Positions 27,392-36,307 of a stretch of 64,000 nucleotides of DNA are shown in pieces (positions within the stretch are counted from its first letter, which is position 1; the number at the start of each line of letters is the position of its first letter). Source of the DNA: Clostridium sp. CAG:510 (GTDB taxonomy: Bacteria; Bacillota; Clostridia; Lachnospirales; Lachnospiraceae); NCBI GenBank assembly GCA_000434615.1, contig FR880815.1:49725-113724 (forward strand). Direction: 5' to 3'. The notes under the pieces are model-generated. The model saw only the letters and a program-made list of their open reading frames with translations, was not told where the DNA came from and did not search any database. A program made the position numbers and the translations under genes.

Positions 27392-27441
27392 ATTCCCTCT
27401 CAATCTGCCCTAATAGGGCTTTATCAGGATACATTTTTCTA

Positions 27442-29535
27442 TCAGATATCCAAATTCTTAACAAACTTTGCGTTCTCTTCAATAAATTCTCTTCGGGGCT
27501 CTACCTTGTCGCCCATAAGGGTGGTAAAGGTAAGGTCGATTTCGGATTCGGTTTCCTCGTCGATATTGACGCGGAGAAGAATTCTTCTTTCCGGGTCCAT
27601 GGTGGTTTCCCAGAGCTGCTCCGCATCCATTTCGCCCAGACCTTTGTAACGCTGGATTTTATTGTTCTGGTCACGGCCTACTTCTTCTAAAATTTTGTTC
27701 AGTTCTTCATCACTGTAGGCATACCATACTTTTTTGTTTTTCTCCAGCTTGTAAAGAGGAGGCTGCGCCAGATAAACATGTCCCTGTTTAATCAGCTCCG
27801 GCATGAAACGATAAAGGAATGTAAGCAGCAGGGTACTGATATGGGCGCCGTCCACGTCGGCATCGGTCATGATGATGATTTTATGGTAACGAAGCTTGGT
27901 AATATCAAAGTCTTCATGGATGCCCGTACCGAATGCAGTAATCATAGCCTTGATTTCCGCATTGGCATAAATTTTGTCCAGTCTCGCTTTTTCCACGTTC
28001 AGAATTTTTCCTCGAAGGGGAAGAATCGCCTGGGTTGCACGGGCTCTTGCCGTCTTGGCGCTGCCGCCCGCGGAATCTCCTTCGACGATGTAAATTTCGC
28101 AGTTCTTCGGGTCCTTATCGGAGCAGTCCGCTAATTTTCCGGGTAAAGACATACCTTCCAGAGCCGTTTTTCTTCTGGTAAGCTCTCTTGCCTTTCTTGC
28201 CGCTTCCCTTGCTCTCTGCGCCAGAATGGATTTTTCACAGATGGTCTTGGCGATGTTGGGGTTCTGCTCTAAGTAATAAGTAAGCTGTTCGGATACAATA
28301 TTGTCCACAGCGGTTCTTGCTTCGGAGTTGCCGAGCTTCTGCTTGGTCTGACCTTCAAACTGAGGCTCCTCAATCTTGACACTGATAATTGCCGTCAGAC
28401 CTTCTCTGATATCTTCACCGGAAAGATTCGCTTCACTATCCTTCAAAAGCTTGGCGTTTCTGGCATAATCATTGAAGGTTTTGGTGATGGCATTCCTAAA
28501 GCCCTGTAAATGGGTACCTCCCTCCGGAGTATTGATGTTATTTACGAAGCTGTATACGGACTCGGTATAAGAGTCATTGTGCTGGAAAGCAACTTCCACG
28601 TACACATTGTTCTTGGTGCCTTCAAAATAGAGCACGTTTTCATAAAGAGCTTCTTTGCTTCTGTTCAAGTAAGTGACAAATTCCTTGATACCGCCTTCGT
28701 AATAGAACTCCATCACACGCTCTTTTTTATTTTTTAATTCTTCTTTTTCTTCTTCTCTTTCCTTTTCGTCATCGGGGAAAACTTCCATATTTTCACTGTC
28801 TTCATTTTCCCTGTCTTCATAAGCTCTTTCCAGAAGTGTCTGGATTTGGGCATTTTCATGAGTATCATCCTCTACGCGGGTGTCCCTTAAAATGATACGC
28901 AGACCTTTGGTAAGGAAAGCCATTTCACGAAGTCTTGTCTTTAAAACATCAAAATCATAAACGGTGGTTTCCTGGAAAATAGTAGCATCCGGCTTAAAGG
29001 TAACCTTTGTGCCGGTCTTTTCTATATCACAGGTACCAATCTGCTTCAACGGATAGCAGGTATGGCCTTTTTCATAACGCTGCTTATAAACCTTGCCTTC
29101 CTGACAGATTTCTACTTCCAGCCAGTCAGATAAAGCATTAACAACGGATGCTCCCACGCCGTGCAGACCGCCGGAAACCTTGTATCCTCCACCGCCGAAT
29201 TTACCTCCCGCATGCAGAATGGTAAATACCACTTCCACCGCCGCAATACCGGCTTTATGATTGATACCGACGGGAATACCGCGGCCGTTATCGATAACCG
29301 TAATGGAATTGTCCGGATTGATGGTGACTTCAATGGTATCACAATAACCTGCAAGAGCTTCATCCACCGCATTGTCCACGATTTCATAAACAAGGTGATG
29401 CAGACCTCTTGAAGAGGTGGAACCAATATACATACCCGGTCTTTTTCTTACAGCTTCCAATCCTTCCAAAATCTGAATCTGGTCGGCGCCATATTCATTT
29501 TCCACTGCTGTATTGTTTAAGACTTCCTCACTCAT
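27442..29535 (-). CDS. gyrB: DNA gyrase subunit B
   Basis: A 697-residue ATPase subunit of gyrase, about 55 residues longer than the B. subtilis protein. The GHKL ATPase has EIVDNAVDEA near 51 and DNGRGIPVG near 82. The TOPRIM domain has EGDSAGGSAK near 440 and DADVDGAHIS near 515. The extra length is one highly charged Glu/Lys-rich insert at about residues 221-273, between two strands of the ATPase/transducer region. Upstream, recF ends 43 bp away; the gap holds a small GC-rich hairpin (GCCGCC-TTC-GGCGGC). Confidence 0.97.
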   Translation of the reverse strand: MSEEVLNNTAVENEYGADQIQILEGLEAVRKRPGMYIGSTSSRGLHHLVYEIVDNAVDEALAGYCDTIEVTINPDNSITVIDNGRGIPVGINHKAGIAAVEVVFTILHAGGKFGGGGYKVSGGLHGVGASVVNALSDWLEVEICQEGKVYKQRYEKGHTCYPLKQIGTCDIEKTGTKVTFKPDATIFQETTVYDFDVLKTRLREMAFLTKGLRIILRDTRVEDDTHENAQIQTLLERAYEDRENEDSENMEVFPDDEKEREEEKEELKNKKERVMEFYYEGGIKEFVTYLNRSKEALYENVLYFEGTKNNVYVEVAFQHNDSYTESVYSFVNNINTPEGGTHLQGFRNAITKTFNDYARNAKLLKDSEANLSGEDIREGLTAIISVKIEEPQFEGQTKQKLGNSEARTAVDNIVSEQLTYYLEQNPNIAKTICEKSILAQRAREAARKARELTRRKTALEGMSLPGKLADCSDKDPKNCEIYIVEGDSAGGSAKTARARATQAILPLRGKILNVEKARLDKIYANAEIKAMITAFGTGIHEDFDITKLRYHKIIIMTDADVDGAHISTLLLTFLYRFMPELIKQGHVYLAQPPLYKLEKNKKVWYAYSDEELNKILEEVGRDQNNKIQRYKGLGEMDAEQLWETTMDPERRILLRVNIDEETESEIDLTFTTLMGDKVEPRREFIEENAKFVKNLDI

Positions 29536-29578
29536 TTATCCTCCAATCCGCCGCCGAAGGCGGCTGCCGCTCCAAAAT

Positions 29579-30664
29579 TTAATTTTCTGAAGTAACAACT
29601 CCGTTTGAAACCTTGAAAATCTTATTCATTTCCACTCTGTTATTGACAAACTCCTCAAGACCCGTACAGGTAATAATGGTCTGGATGTCTCCGATACCGT
29701 TTAAGAGGAAATTCTGCCTGTTGCTGTCAAGCTCGGACAACACATCATCCAGTAAAAGGATGGGCGTATCCTTTGTAATCTTTTTTATCAGCTCTATTTC
29801 CGATAATTTCAGGGAAAGAGCCGCCGTTCTCTGCTGTCCCTGGGAACCGAATCTGCGGATATCAATACCGTTTGCATAAAACGAAAAGTCATCTCTGTGA
29901 GGACCTACCGTGGTCTGCTTTAACTTGATGTCCTTATCCTGAGCCGCCCGCAGGGCCGCCTCAAAATTTTCAATCTCCACATCCGGTTCATATACAATTT
30001 TAAGCTCTTCCTTATCACCGGAAAGCCTCTTATGTATGTTATAAATAATTTCGTTTAACTGATCCACAAATACTTTTCTTCTTTCGATGATTTTGCTGCC
30101 GAAAGAAACAAGCTGGGAGTCCCATATCATTAGGGTATCCTTCAAATCCGGGCGGAAATATAAATCCTTTAACAGCTTATTGCGCTGATTGGCAATCTTA
30201 TTATAATGATTCAAATTGTAAAGATAAAAGCTGTCCAGCTGGCACAGTTCCATATCCACAAATCTTCTTCTCTCCGCAGGACCGTTTTTTATGATACTCA
30301 GATCCTCCGGTGAGAAAAACACAACATTGCAAAGCCCAAGCAAATCTGCCGCTTTTTTTATCTTTGTACCGTCAATGGCAATTCCCTTGGATTTATTCTT
30401 GCGGAGGTGCATATCCACTCTGGTTTCCACACCCTCTTTTTCCAGGTAGGTGCGGATATGCGCTTCCTCTTTATTAAAATTTACAATCTCTTTGTCTTTG
30501 CTGCTTTTATGAGATTTTGTAGTGGCTGCTACATAAATGGACTCCAGAATATTGGTCTTTCCCTGCGCATTGTCTCCGTAAAGGATATTGGTTCCCTTAT
30601 CAAACTGAATATCAAGAAATTCATAATTTCTGTAATCCGCCAGTTCCAGTCTCTTAATAATCAA
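29579..30664 (-). CDS. recF: DNA replication and repair protein RecF
   Basis: A 361-residue ABC/SMC-type ATPase that helps load RecA on gapped DNA. Walker A is GDNAQGKTNILES near residue 30. The signature is RFGSQGQQRTAALSLKLSE near 270, and Walker B is PILLLDDVLSELD near 305. It starts 5 bp after the S4-domain gene, in the usual origin-region operon. Confidence 0.96.
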   Translation of the reverse strand: MIIKRLELADYRNYEFLDIQFDKGTNILYGDNAQGKTNILESIYVAATTKSHKSSKDKEIVNFNKEEAHIRTYLEKEGVETRVDMHLRKNKSKGIAIDGTKIKKAADLLGLCNVVFFSPEDLSIIKNGPAERRRFVDMELCQLDSFYLYNLNHYNKIANQRNKLLKDLYFRPDLKDTLMIWDSQLVSFGSKIIERRKVFVDQLNEIIYNIHKRLSGDKEELKIVYEPDVEIENFEAALRAAQDKDIKLKQTTVGPHRDDFSFYANGIDIRRFGSQGQQRTAALSLKLSEIELIKKITKDTPILLLDDVLSELDSNRQNFLLNGIGDIQTIITCTGLEEFVNNRVEMNKIFKVSNGVVTSEN

Positions 30665-30669
30665 AGTCT

Positions 30670-30882
30670 TTATCCTTTACTAATTTTAATCTGTTTTCCT
30701 TCAAATTCGACGATATCCCCGTCGTAAAGCTTTCTGCCGCGGCGTTCATCAACTTCGCCGTTTACTTTTACAAGACCGTCCTGTATGGCAAACTTGGCAT
30801 CCACGCCGGACTCACATAAATTTGCCGCTTTCAGAGCCTGTCCCAGCTTAATAAAATCATCTCTTAAATAAAGAGTTTCCAT
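30670..30882 (-). CDS. yaaA: S4-domain RNA-binding protein (YaaA type)
   Basis: A 70-residue protein consisting of one S4 RNA-binding domain (FIKLGQALKAANLCESG, VKVNGEVDERRGRKLYDGDIV), the same size as the small S4 protein between dnaN and recF in B. subtilis. Its RNA target is not established. The ATG at 30882 is used because GAAAGGA lies upstream; a TTG frame at 30897 overlaps the ribosome site. Confidence 0.92.
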   Translation of the reverse strand: METLYLRDDFIKLGQALKAANLCESGVDAKFAIQDGLVKVNGEVDERRGRKLYDGDIVEFEGKQIKISKG

Positions 30883-30921
30883 TTTTTTTCCTTTCAAGTC
30901 AGCTAAATTGATCTTTTAAAT

Positions 30922-32031
30922 TTAGCTGACTGTCGTAAAGTTTACGGGTAAAATCAGATAAATATAGCTCTCGGTTGCATCCTTTATAAAGCAGGGAGCC
31001 TTCGGATTTACCAGATAAATATCGATTTCTTCATCATCAATGACACGAAGGGCATCGATTAAGAACTTGGGATTGAAACCAATCATCATATCACGGCCGC
31101 TCTTTTCAATGTCGATTTCTTCGTTCATGCTGCCGATGATGGAATTGATTTTTAATTCCATGGAGCCGTCGCCTATGGTAATTATAATGGGCTTTTTATC
31201 TCCCTCTTTTACCAAAAGGGTAGCTCTGTCAATGCAGCTTAAAAATTCCTTCTTATTAATCCTTACCTTAGTTTCGTAATCGCTGGAAAGCATCTGCTCA
31301 ATCTTGAAGTATTCGCCTTCAATAAGTCTGGAAACCACAACTGTATTTTCAAATTCAAATAAAATATGCTTCTGGGTAAAGAAGATGTTTACATCCTTAT
31401 CCGCATCTCCGGGTAAAATCTTGCTGATTTCGTTTAAGGTCTTGCCGGGAACGATAACCTTCTTGGGAGTGTATTCATTCTTTAGATCAATCTTACGGAT
31501 GGAAATTCTGTGTCCGTCCAGGGAAACAACCTTCAGTTCGGAACCGTTGATATCAAAGAGTTCACCGGTCATAATCTTGTTGGTGTCGTTGTCCGCAATG
31601 GAAAAGATGGTCTGTCTTACAACTTCTTTTAAGGTGTACTGGGAAATTACCACACAGTCGTTCTTCTCAATGGAAGGAAGATAGGAGAAATCCTCTCCTG
31701 ATTTGGCAATAATCGTAAATTTAGCTTTTTCACAGGTAATAATGGTCTTAAAGCTGTCGTCTGTTTCAATGGTAACATCATTGTCGGGAAGCTTTCTTAC
31801 AATATCAAGGAAAATCCTGGCATCCAGGGCAATGGTACCTTTTTCCAGAATATTACCTTCAATTACGGTTTCTATACCTAACTCCATATCATTGGCGGTA
31901 AATTTAATAGAACCGTCCTTTGCTTCTACCAGAATACATTCTAAAATAGACATGGTAGTTTTATTGGGAACCGCTTTGGAAACAATCTGCAAACCATTTA
32001 AAAGACTCTGTTTGGAACAAATAAACTTCAT
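30922..32031 (-). CDS. dnaN: DNA polymerase III beta subunit (sliding clamp)
   Basis: A 369-residue clamp with three similar domains (MKFICSKQSLLNGLQIVSKA start, GEDFSYLP near residue 120, and the C-terminal YLILPVNF typical of clamp ends). The dimeric ring tethers polymerase and other partners to DNA. It is preceded by the 340-bp dnaA-dnaN spacer that contains an extended -10 promoter and part of the origin. Confidence 0.97.
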   Translation of the reverse strand: MKFICSKQSLLNGLQIVSKAVPNKTTMSILECILVEAKDGSIKFTANDMELGIETVIEGNILEKGTIALDARIFLDIVRKLPDNDVTIETDDSFKTIITCEKAKFTIIAKSGEDFSYLPSIEKNDCVVISQYTLKEVVRQTIFSIADNDTNKIMTGELFDINGSELKVVSLDGHRISIRKIDLKNEYTPKKVIVPGKTLNEISKILPGDADKDVNIFFTQKHILFEFENTVVVSRLIEGEYFKIEQMLSSDYETKVRINKKEFLSCIDRATLLVKEGDKKPIIITIGDGSMELKINSIIGSMNEEIDIEKSGRDMMIGFNPKFLIDALRVIDDEEIDIYLVNPKAPCFIKDATESYIYLILPVNFTTVS

Positions 32032-32149
32032 TGTGTATAACTCCCTTCTCTGAAAACAAGTAACTGCAAGCGTGCGCTTTTATAAATAAATATATAAATA
32101 TTTAAGAGTATCCTTAGTAATGGATGTTGATATGTGTAAAACTCTTTTT

Positions 32150-32158
32150 ATTATAGCA
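32150..32158 (-). promoter_or_regulatory. Probable dnaN promoter (extended -10)
   Basis: TGC-TATAAT on the minus strand with TATAAT at 32155-32150, about 120 bp before dnaN. The -35 (TATCAT near 32178) is weak. Confidence 0.55.
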
Positions 32159-32209
32159 TTTATAAGGAAAAAATGATAGTACAACATGGTGGAAAAGCCC
32201 AAAACAGCA

Positions 32210-32309
32210 TATGGATAACTCTGAACTTATTCACACCTTTTCTGAAGCCCTTAAAATGGTCATAAAACTTATTCACATTTCTTTCTTATTTTTACACAGG
32301 TTACCCACA
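32210..32309. other. oriC, dnaA-dnaN part: DnaA boxes
   Basis: DnaA-box-like 9-mers: TTATTCACA at 32228-32236 and 32269-32277, TTACCCACA at 32301-32309, and TATGGATAA (reverse orientation) at 32210-32218. A very AT-rich stretch at 32079-32107 could be the unwinding element. The rest of 32032-32371 has no gene. Confidence 0.65.
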
Positions 32310-32371
32310 GTATGACCACTGAAAAAGTGGACAACTTTATGTAAAAAGAAGAGAGGTGTTGATAAATAAAA

Positions 32372-33733
32372 TTAAACCGGACTCAGTTTCTTCTTAATTA
32401 TATCAATCTTGTTGTTTAAGTCCTCATCCGTCTTGATGCCGTCGGCAATGGTGTTCACACCGTGGATAATGGTGGTGTGGTCCTTTTTGTTTAATATCTT
32501 GGCAATGTTCTGGTAGGAAAGGTCCGTGTATTCCCTGCACAGATACATGACAATCTGTCTGGTAAGAGCAAGATCGGCGGTTCTCTTCTTGGAAATAATG
32601 TCCTCCGGCTTCACACCGAAATGTTCGGAAACTACATTAATAATAAGCTCCGGTGTAATTTCCTTCTGCTTGTCCGGGGAAATGATGTCCTTTAAGGCTT
32701 CTTCCGCAAGCTCTAAGGAAGGATTTACCTTATTTAATTTGGAGAAAGCAATAATCTTGTTGAAGGCGCCTTCCAGTTCCCGGATATTTGACTTGATGTT
32801 GGTTGCAATATAGTTGATGATGTCTTCGTCAATCTGCATGGAGCAGTTTTCCGCGTTTTTACGAAGAATAGCCATTCTGGTTTCGTAATCGGGCGGCTGG
32901 ATATCTGCAATCAGTCCCCACTCAAAACGAGAGCGGAAACGTTCATCCAGAGTTTCCATTTCTTTGGGAGGTCTATCGGATGAAAGAACAATCTGTTTGC
33001 CGGCAGCATGCAGGACATTAAAGGTGTGGAAAAATTCTTCCTGTGTACTTTCTTTACCTATAATAAATTGTACGTCATCTACCATCAGCACATCCACGGT
33101 ACGGTACTTGTCGCGAAGTTTTGTCATGGCTGCCGCATTACCGCTACGGATGGACTCGATTACTTCGTTGGTAAATTCTTCGGAAGTTACATATAGTACT
33201 TTGGTGTCGGAGTCCTTTTCCAAAAGGAAATGTCCGATGGAATGCATAAGGTGGGTCTTGCCCAGTCCGGCTCCTCCGTAAAGGTAAAGAGGGTTGTATG
33301 CTTTTCCGGGAGATTCCGCTACCGCAAGGCAGGCAGAATGTGCAAACTTGTTGTTGCTTCCTACTACAAAGGTATCGAATTTATATTTGGGATTTAAATT
33401 GGCTGCTTCATAATTGATATTGTAAACGGGAGAGGGTGTAGTAAACTCTTCCCCTTTTAATAAAGAAGAAACATCTTTTTCAATCACAAATTCTACATTA
33501 TAAGTATGATCAAACATCTCCGAGATGGTGACCTGGAACAGGGATTTGTATTTTGAGTTAATATATTCGGACATACCTGCATTGACATCCGGAATAATAA
33601 TGTAAACCACGTCTTCCTTGACGCAGCATTCCTTCAGCGGTTTAATCCATGTTTCAAAGGAAACATTGGAAATATTGAATTCGTTCCGCATTTTGTCCGT
33701 TATTTCATCCCATTTTTCACTAATAAAATCCAT
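32372..33733 (-). CDS. dnaA: Chromosomal replication initiator DnaA
   Basis: A 453-residue initiator. Domain I is residues 1-80, the AAA+ domain has Walker A GGAGLGKTHLMHS near 155 and Walker B VDVLMVDDVQF near 215, and the C-terminal helix-turn-helix has DHTTIIHGVNTI near 420, which reads DnaA boxes. It is transcribed away from the main box cluster upstream. Its translation-start region carries GGAAAGGCATGG ending 7 bases before the ATG, a motif found before several other genes of the window. Confidence 0.98.
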   Translation of the reverse strand: MDFISEKWDEITDKMRNEFNISNVSFETWIKPLKECCVKEDVVYIIIPDVNAGMSEYINSKYKSLFQVTISEMFDHTYNVEFVIEKDVSSLLKGEEFTTPSPVYNINYEAANLNPKYKFDTFVVGSNNKFAHSACLAVAESPGKAYNPLYLYGGAGLGKTHLMHSIGHFLLEKDSDTKVLYVTSEEFTNEVIESIRSGNAAAMTKLRDKYRTVDVLMVDDVQFIIGKESTQEEFFHTFNVLHAAGKQIVLSSDRPPKEMETLDERFRSRFEWGLIADIQPPDYETRMAILRKNAENCSMQIDEDIINYIATNIKSNIRELEGAFNKIIAFSKLNKVNPSLELAEEALKDIISPDKQKEITPELIINVVSEHFGVKPEDIISKKRTADLALTRQIVMYLCREYTDLSYQNIAKILNKKDHTTIIHGVNTIADGIKTDEDLNNKIDIIKKKLSPV

Positions 33734-33820
33734 TTTAAAACCATGCCTTTCCGAAACTTTGCCCTATTTACCATAATAATATAAATCATGAAATAATTCA
33801 AATGGAAGTTATCAGCAAAG

Positions 33821-34053
33821 TTATCCACAATATGTTGATAACTCTGTTTATAAGTCCACTTTGGGGAAAGAATAAAAGGAAAATATGTGTATAACTCCGA
33901 AAAATATAATCACATATAAAATGCCCTAAAATAAATAAAAAAATAATGTTTTACACACAAGATACACACCGAAAAGTAAAGTTATCCACAAGTTATACAC
34001 AATATGTGGATTTTTTTAGGTAAAAATAAGGTGGATGAAATGCCTGTGGATAA
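33821..34053. other. oriC, upstream DnaA-box cluster
   Basis: DnaA boxes: TTATCCACA at 33821-33829 and 33982-33990, TTATACACA at 33993-34001, TGTGTATAA at 33886-33894, TGTGGATTT at 34005-34013, and TGTGGATAA at 34045-34053, in both orientations. AT-rich sequence at 33928-33953 lies between them. This cluster between dnaA and rpmH, with the dnaA-dnaN boxes, gives a bipartite origin like that of B. subtilis. The 33734-34095 spacer has no gene. Confidence 0.85.
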
Positions 34054-34095
34054 CTTTTAAAAATTTTTTTAAATGAAAAAAAACCTTGATTTTGC

Positions 34096-34124
34096 TTGAC
34101 ATTGCGCTGTTTATTAAGTACAAT
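34096..34124 (+). promoter_or_regulatory. rpmH operon promoter
   Basis: TTGACA (34096-34101), 17 bases, TACAAT (34119-34124), about 76 bp before rpmH. Confidence 0.85.
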
Positions 34125-34200
34125 CAATATGCTATTTTCCAATAAAATGAATATCAGAATACCTTTATATATGAGGTTATGAAAGAGGAGGTGTTAAAGT

Positions 34201-34335
34201 ATGAAGATGACATTTCAGCCTAAGAAGAGATCCAGATCTAAGGTTCATGGATTCAGAGCCAGAATGAGTACTCCCGGCGGAAGAAAGGTTTTGGCAGCAA
34301 GACGTGCAAAAGGAAGACATAAATTATCCGCATAG
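34201..34335 (+). CDS. rpmH: 50S ribosomal protein L34
   Basis: A 44-residue very basic protein, MKMTFQPKKRSRSKVHGFRA onward, ending KGRHKLSA, the full-length L34 sequence pattern. GAGGAGGTG lies upstream of the ATG. It sits divergent from dnaA and ahead of rnpA, the standard bacterial order. Confidence 0.98.
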   Translation: MKMTFQPKKRSRSKVHGFRARMSTPGGRKVLAARRAKGRHKLSA

Positions 34336-34388
34336 GTCACAGCAATGTGACCTATTTCTCTTATTAGTGAGAAAGGCATGGTTAAAGA

Positions 34389-34733
34389 ATGCAGTTTTCG
34401 GAATCACTAAAAAAAAATCATCAGTTTCAGTTTGTTTATAAAAACGGCAGGTTCCGCGCCAATAAATACCTTGTAATGTATGTAAAGGAAAATGGCTTAG
34501 GTATAAACAGGGTGGGAATAAGCGTCAGTAAAAAAGTAGGTAACAGTGTTGTAAGACATCATGTGACCCGGCTTTTGAGAGAGAGCTACCGGTTGCATGA
34601 AAATATATTCAATAGTGGTTTGGATATAGTGGTTGTTGCGAGAAAAGGAGCAGCGGATGTAGGATATTATGAAATAGAAAGCGCACTTCTTCATCTGGCA
34701 AAGCTACACGAAATAATTAAAGTATATTTATGA
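34389..34733 (+). CDS. rnpA: Ribonuclease P protein component
   Basis: A 114-residue basic protein that pairs with RNase P RNA to mature tRNA 5' ends. LKKNHQFQFVYKNGRF near residue 5 and the conserved arginine helix KVGNSVVRHHVTRLLRESYR near residue 50 identify it. It overlaps yidD by 4 bp (ATGA). GAAAGGCATGG lies 7 bases before the ATG. Confidence 0.96.
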   Translation: MQFSESLKKNHQFQFVYKNGRFRANKYLVMYVKENGLGINRVGISVSKKVGNSVVRHHVTRLLRESYRLHENIFNSGLDIVVVARKGAADVGYYEIESALLHLAKLHEIIKVYL

Positions 34734-34939
34734 AAAAAATTTTAATAAGTGTCATAAAATTATATAGGAAATATATTTCTCCCATGAAGCATACAAAATG
34801 CCCCTATTATCCTACCTGTTCCCAGTATGGACTGGAAGCGGTGGAAAAATACGGCGCCCTGAAGGGCGGAGCGCTTGCTGTCTGGAGAATATGCAGGTGC
34901 AATCCTTTCTCTAAAGGAGGATATGATCCTGTTCCTTGA
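34730..34939 (+). CDS. yidD: Membrane protein insertion efficiency factor YidD
   Basis: A 69-residue protein with the conserved core KYISPMKHTKCPYYPTCSQY and RICRCNPFSKGGYDPVP. It has an N-terminal amphipathic helix and assists YidC in membrane insertion. It overlaps rnpA upstream, and yidC starts 24 bp downstream. Confidence 0.96.
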   Translation: MKKILISVIKLYRKYISPMKHTKCPYYPTCSQYGLEAVEKYGALKGGALAVWRICRCNPFSKGGYDPVP

Positions 34940-34962
34940 TTTTTTCAGCAGAAAGGAAAAAG

Positions 34963-36276
34963 ATGACAAGTATTGTTTTAACCAGTTGTGGTAATTTACC
35001 GATTATTAAGCAGGTTGCCTGGTTACTTGGACAAGTCATGAACGCACTTTTCAATGTGCTTGATTTGATTGGTATCCCAAATATCGGACTTGCTATTTTT
35101 TTATTTACCATCATCGTTTATTTACTGATGATGCCCCTTACCATCAAACAGCAGAAGTTCTCCAAATTATCTGCCAAAATGAACCCGGAATTACAGGCTA
35201 TCCGCAATAAATACAAAAATCGTACCGATACCGATTCCCAGATGCAGATGAATGCGGAAACCCAGGCGGTTTACGCAAAGTACGGCGTTTCTCCTACCGG
35301 CAGCTGTCTGCAGCTCTTTATTCAGATGCCTATTCTGTTTGCATTGTATGAAGTAATTTACAGCATTCCTTCTTTTGTTACAAAAATAGGAAATGCTTTC
35401 AGCAGTGTGGCAGGCGAAATCATCAGCAGCGGAAAGGTTTCCGCTTTTGTGGAAAGTGTAAAGGGTGCTTCCACCTATATAACCAATGTGGACAACGTAA
35501 CGGAAAGCACTTTGATCAATGCCTTAAACAGAGTCAATTATTCTGATGTAGAAGTATTTATTAACAACAATTTTGCAGGTAACGCAGCCGTTGCAGAGGG
35601 TATGAGCCAGATTGAAAGGTACAATTCTTTTCTGGTAAAAGGATTTAGTCTTGCTAATTCTCCTTCCTCTGTGGTTACTTCTTTCTTTAATTCCGGTAAT
35701 GCAGGAAAGATTACCGTAGCTATGTTAATTATTGCCATTGCCATTCCTGTTCTTTCGGCTGTTACCCAATGGGTCAATGTAATGCTGATGCCGAAGCAGG
35801 AAACCGGAAACGGCAACGGTGATATGACGGATACCATGGCATCTTCCATGAAGACCATGAATATGATTATGCCTATCATGTCAGCCTTCTTCTGCTATAC
35901 ATTGCCGGCAGGTCTCGGTCTTTACTGGATCAGCGGTTCCCTGGTAAGAAGTGTGCAGCAGGTTGTTATTAATAAACATATTGATAAAATGGATTTGGAT
36001 GAAGTAATTGCCAAAAATGCAGACAAGAGTGCCAAGAAGATGGAAAAGCTTGAAAAAAATCAGGCGAAGCTTCAGCAGTATGCCAATATGAACACCAAGA
36101 ATATGGGTGGTACCGTAAGCACCAAGAGTTATACTGCAAAGACCACGGACACAAAGAATGCCAATACAGATAATAAGGAAGTTAAGAAGACCTCTTCCAC
36201 CGGAGCAAAGCCCGGAAGTCTGATGGCGAAAGCAAATCTTGTAAAAGATTACAATGAAAGAAACAATAAAAACTAA
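34963..36276 (+). CDS. yidC: Membrane protein insertase YidC/OxaA/SpoIIIJ
   Basis: A 437-residue insertase with the conserved first core helix region (GLAIFLFTIIVYLLMMPLTI, KQQKFSKLSAKMNPELQAI), the QMPILFALYEVIY helix, and C-terminal helices around YTLPAGLGLYWISG. An extra segment of about 90 residues between helices (roughly residues 135-225) is longer than in B. subtilis SpoIIIJ. The basic C-terminal tail is Lys/Thr-rich. The ATG at 34963 follows AGAAAGGA; a TTG frame at 34936 is less likely. Confidence 0.95.
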   Translation: MTSIVLTSCGNLPIIKQVAWLLGQVMNALFNVLDLIGIPNIGLAIFLFTIIVYLLMMPLTIKQQKFSKLSAKMNPELQAIRNKYKNRTDTDSQMQMNAETQAVYAKYGVSPTGSCLQLFIQMPILFALYEVIYSIPSFVTKIGNAFSSVAGEIISSGKVSAFVESVKGASTYITNVDNVTESTLINALNRVNYSDVEVFINNNFAGNAAVAEGMSQIERYNSFLVKGFSLANSPSSVVTSFFNSGNAGKITVAMLIIAIAIPVLSAVTQWVNVMLMPKQETGNGNGDMTDTMASSMKTMNMIMPIMSAFFCYTLPAGLGLYWISGSLVRSVQQVVINKHIDKMDLDEVIAKNADKSAKKMEKLEKNQAKLQQYANMNTKNMGGTVSTKSYTAKTTDTKNANTDNKEVKKTSSTGAKPGSLMAKANLVKDYNERNNKN

Positions 36277-36307
36277 TTTCGTTAAAATTTCATAGGAGGT
36301 ATTTGGG

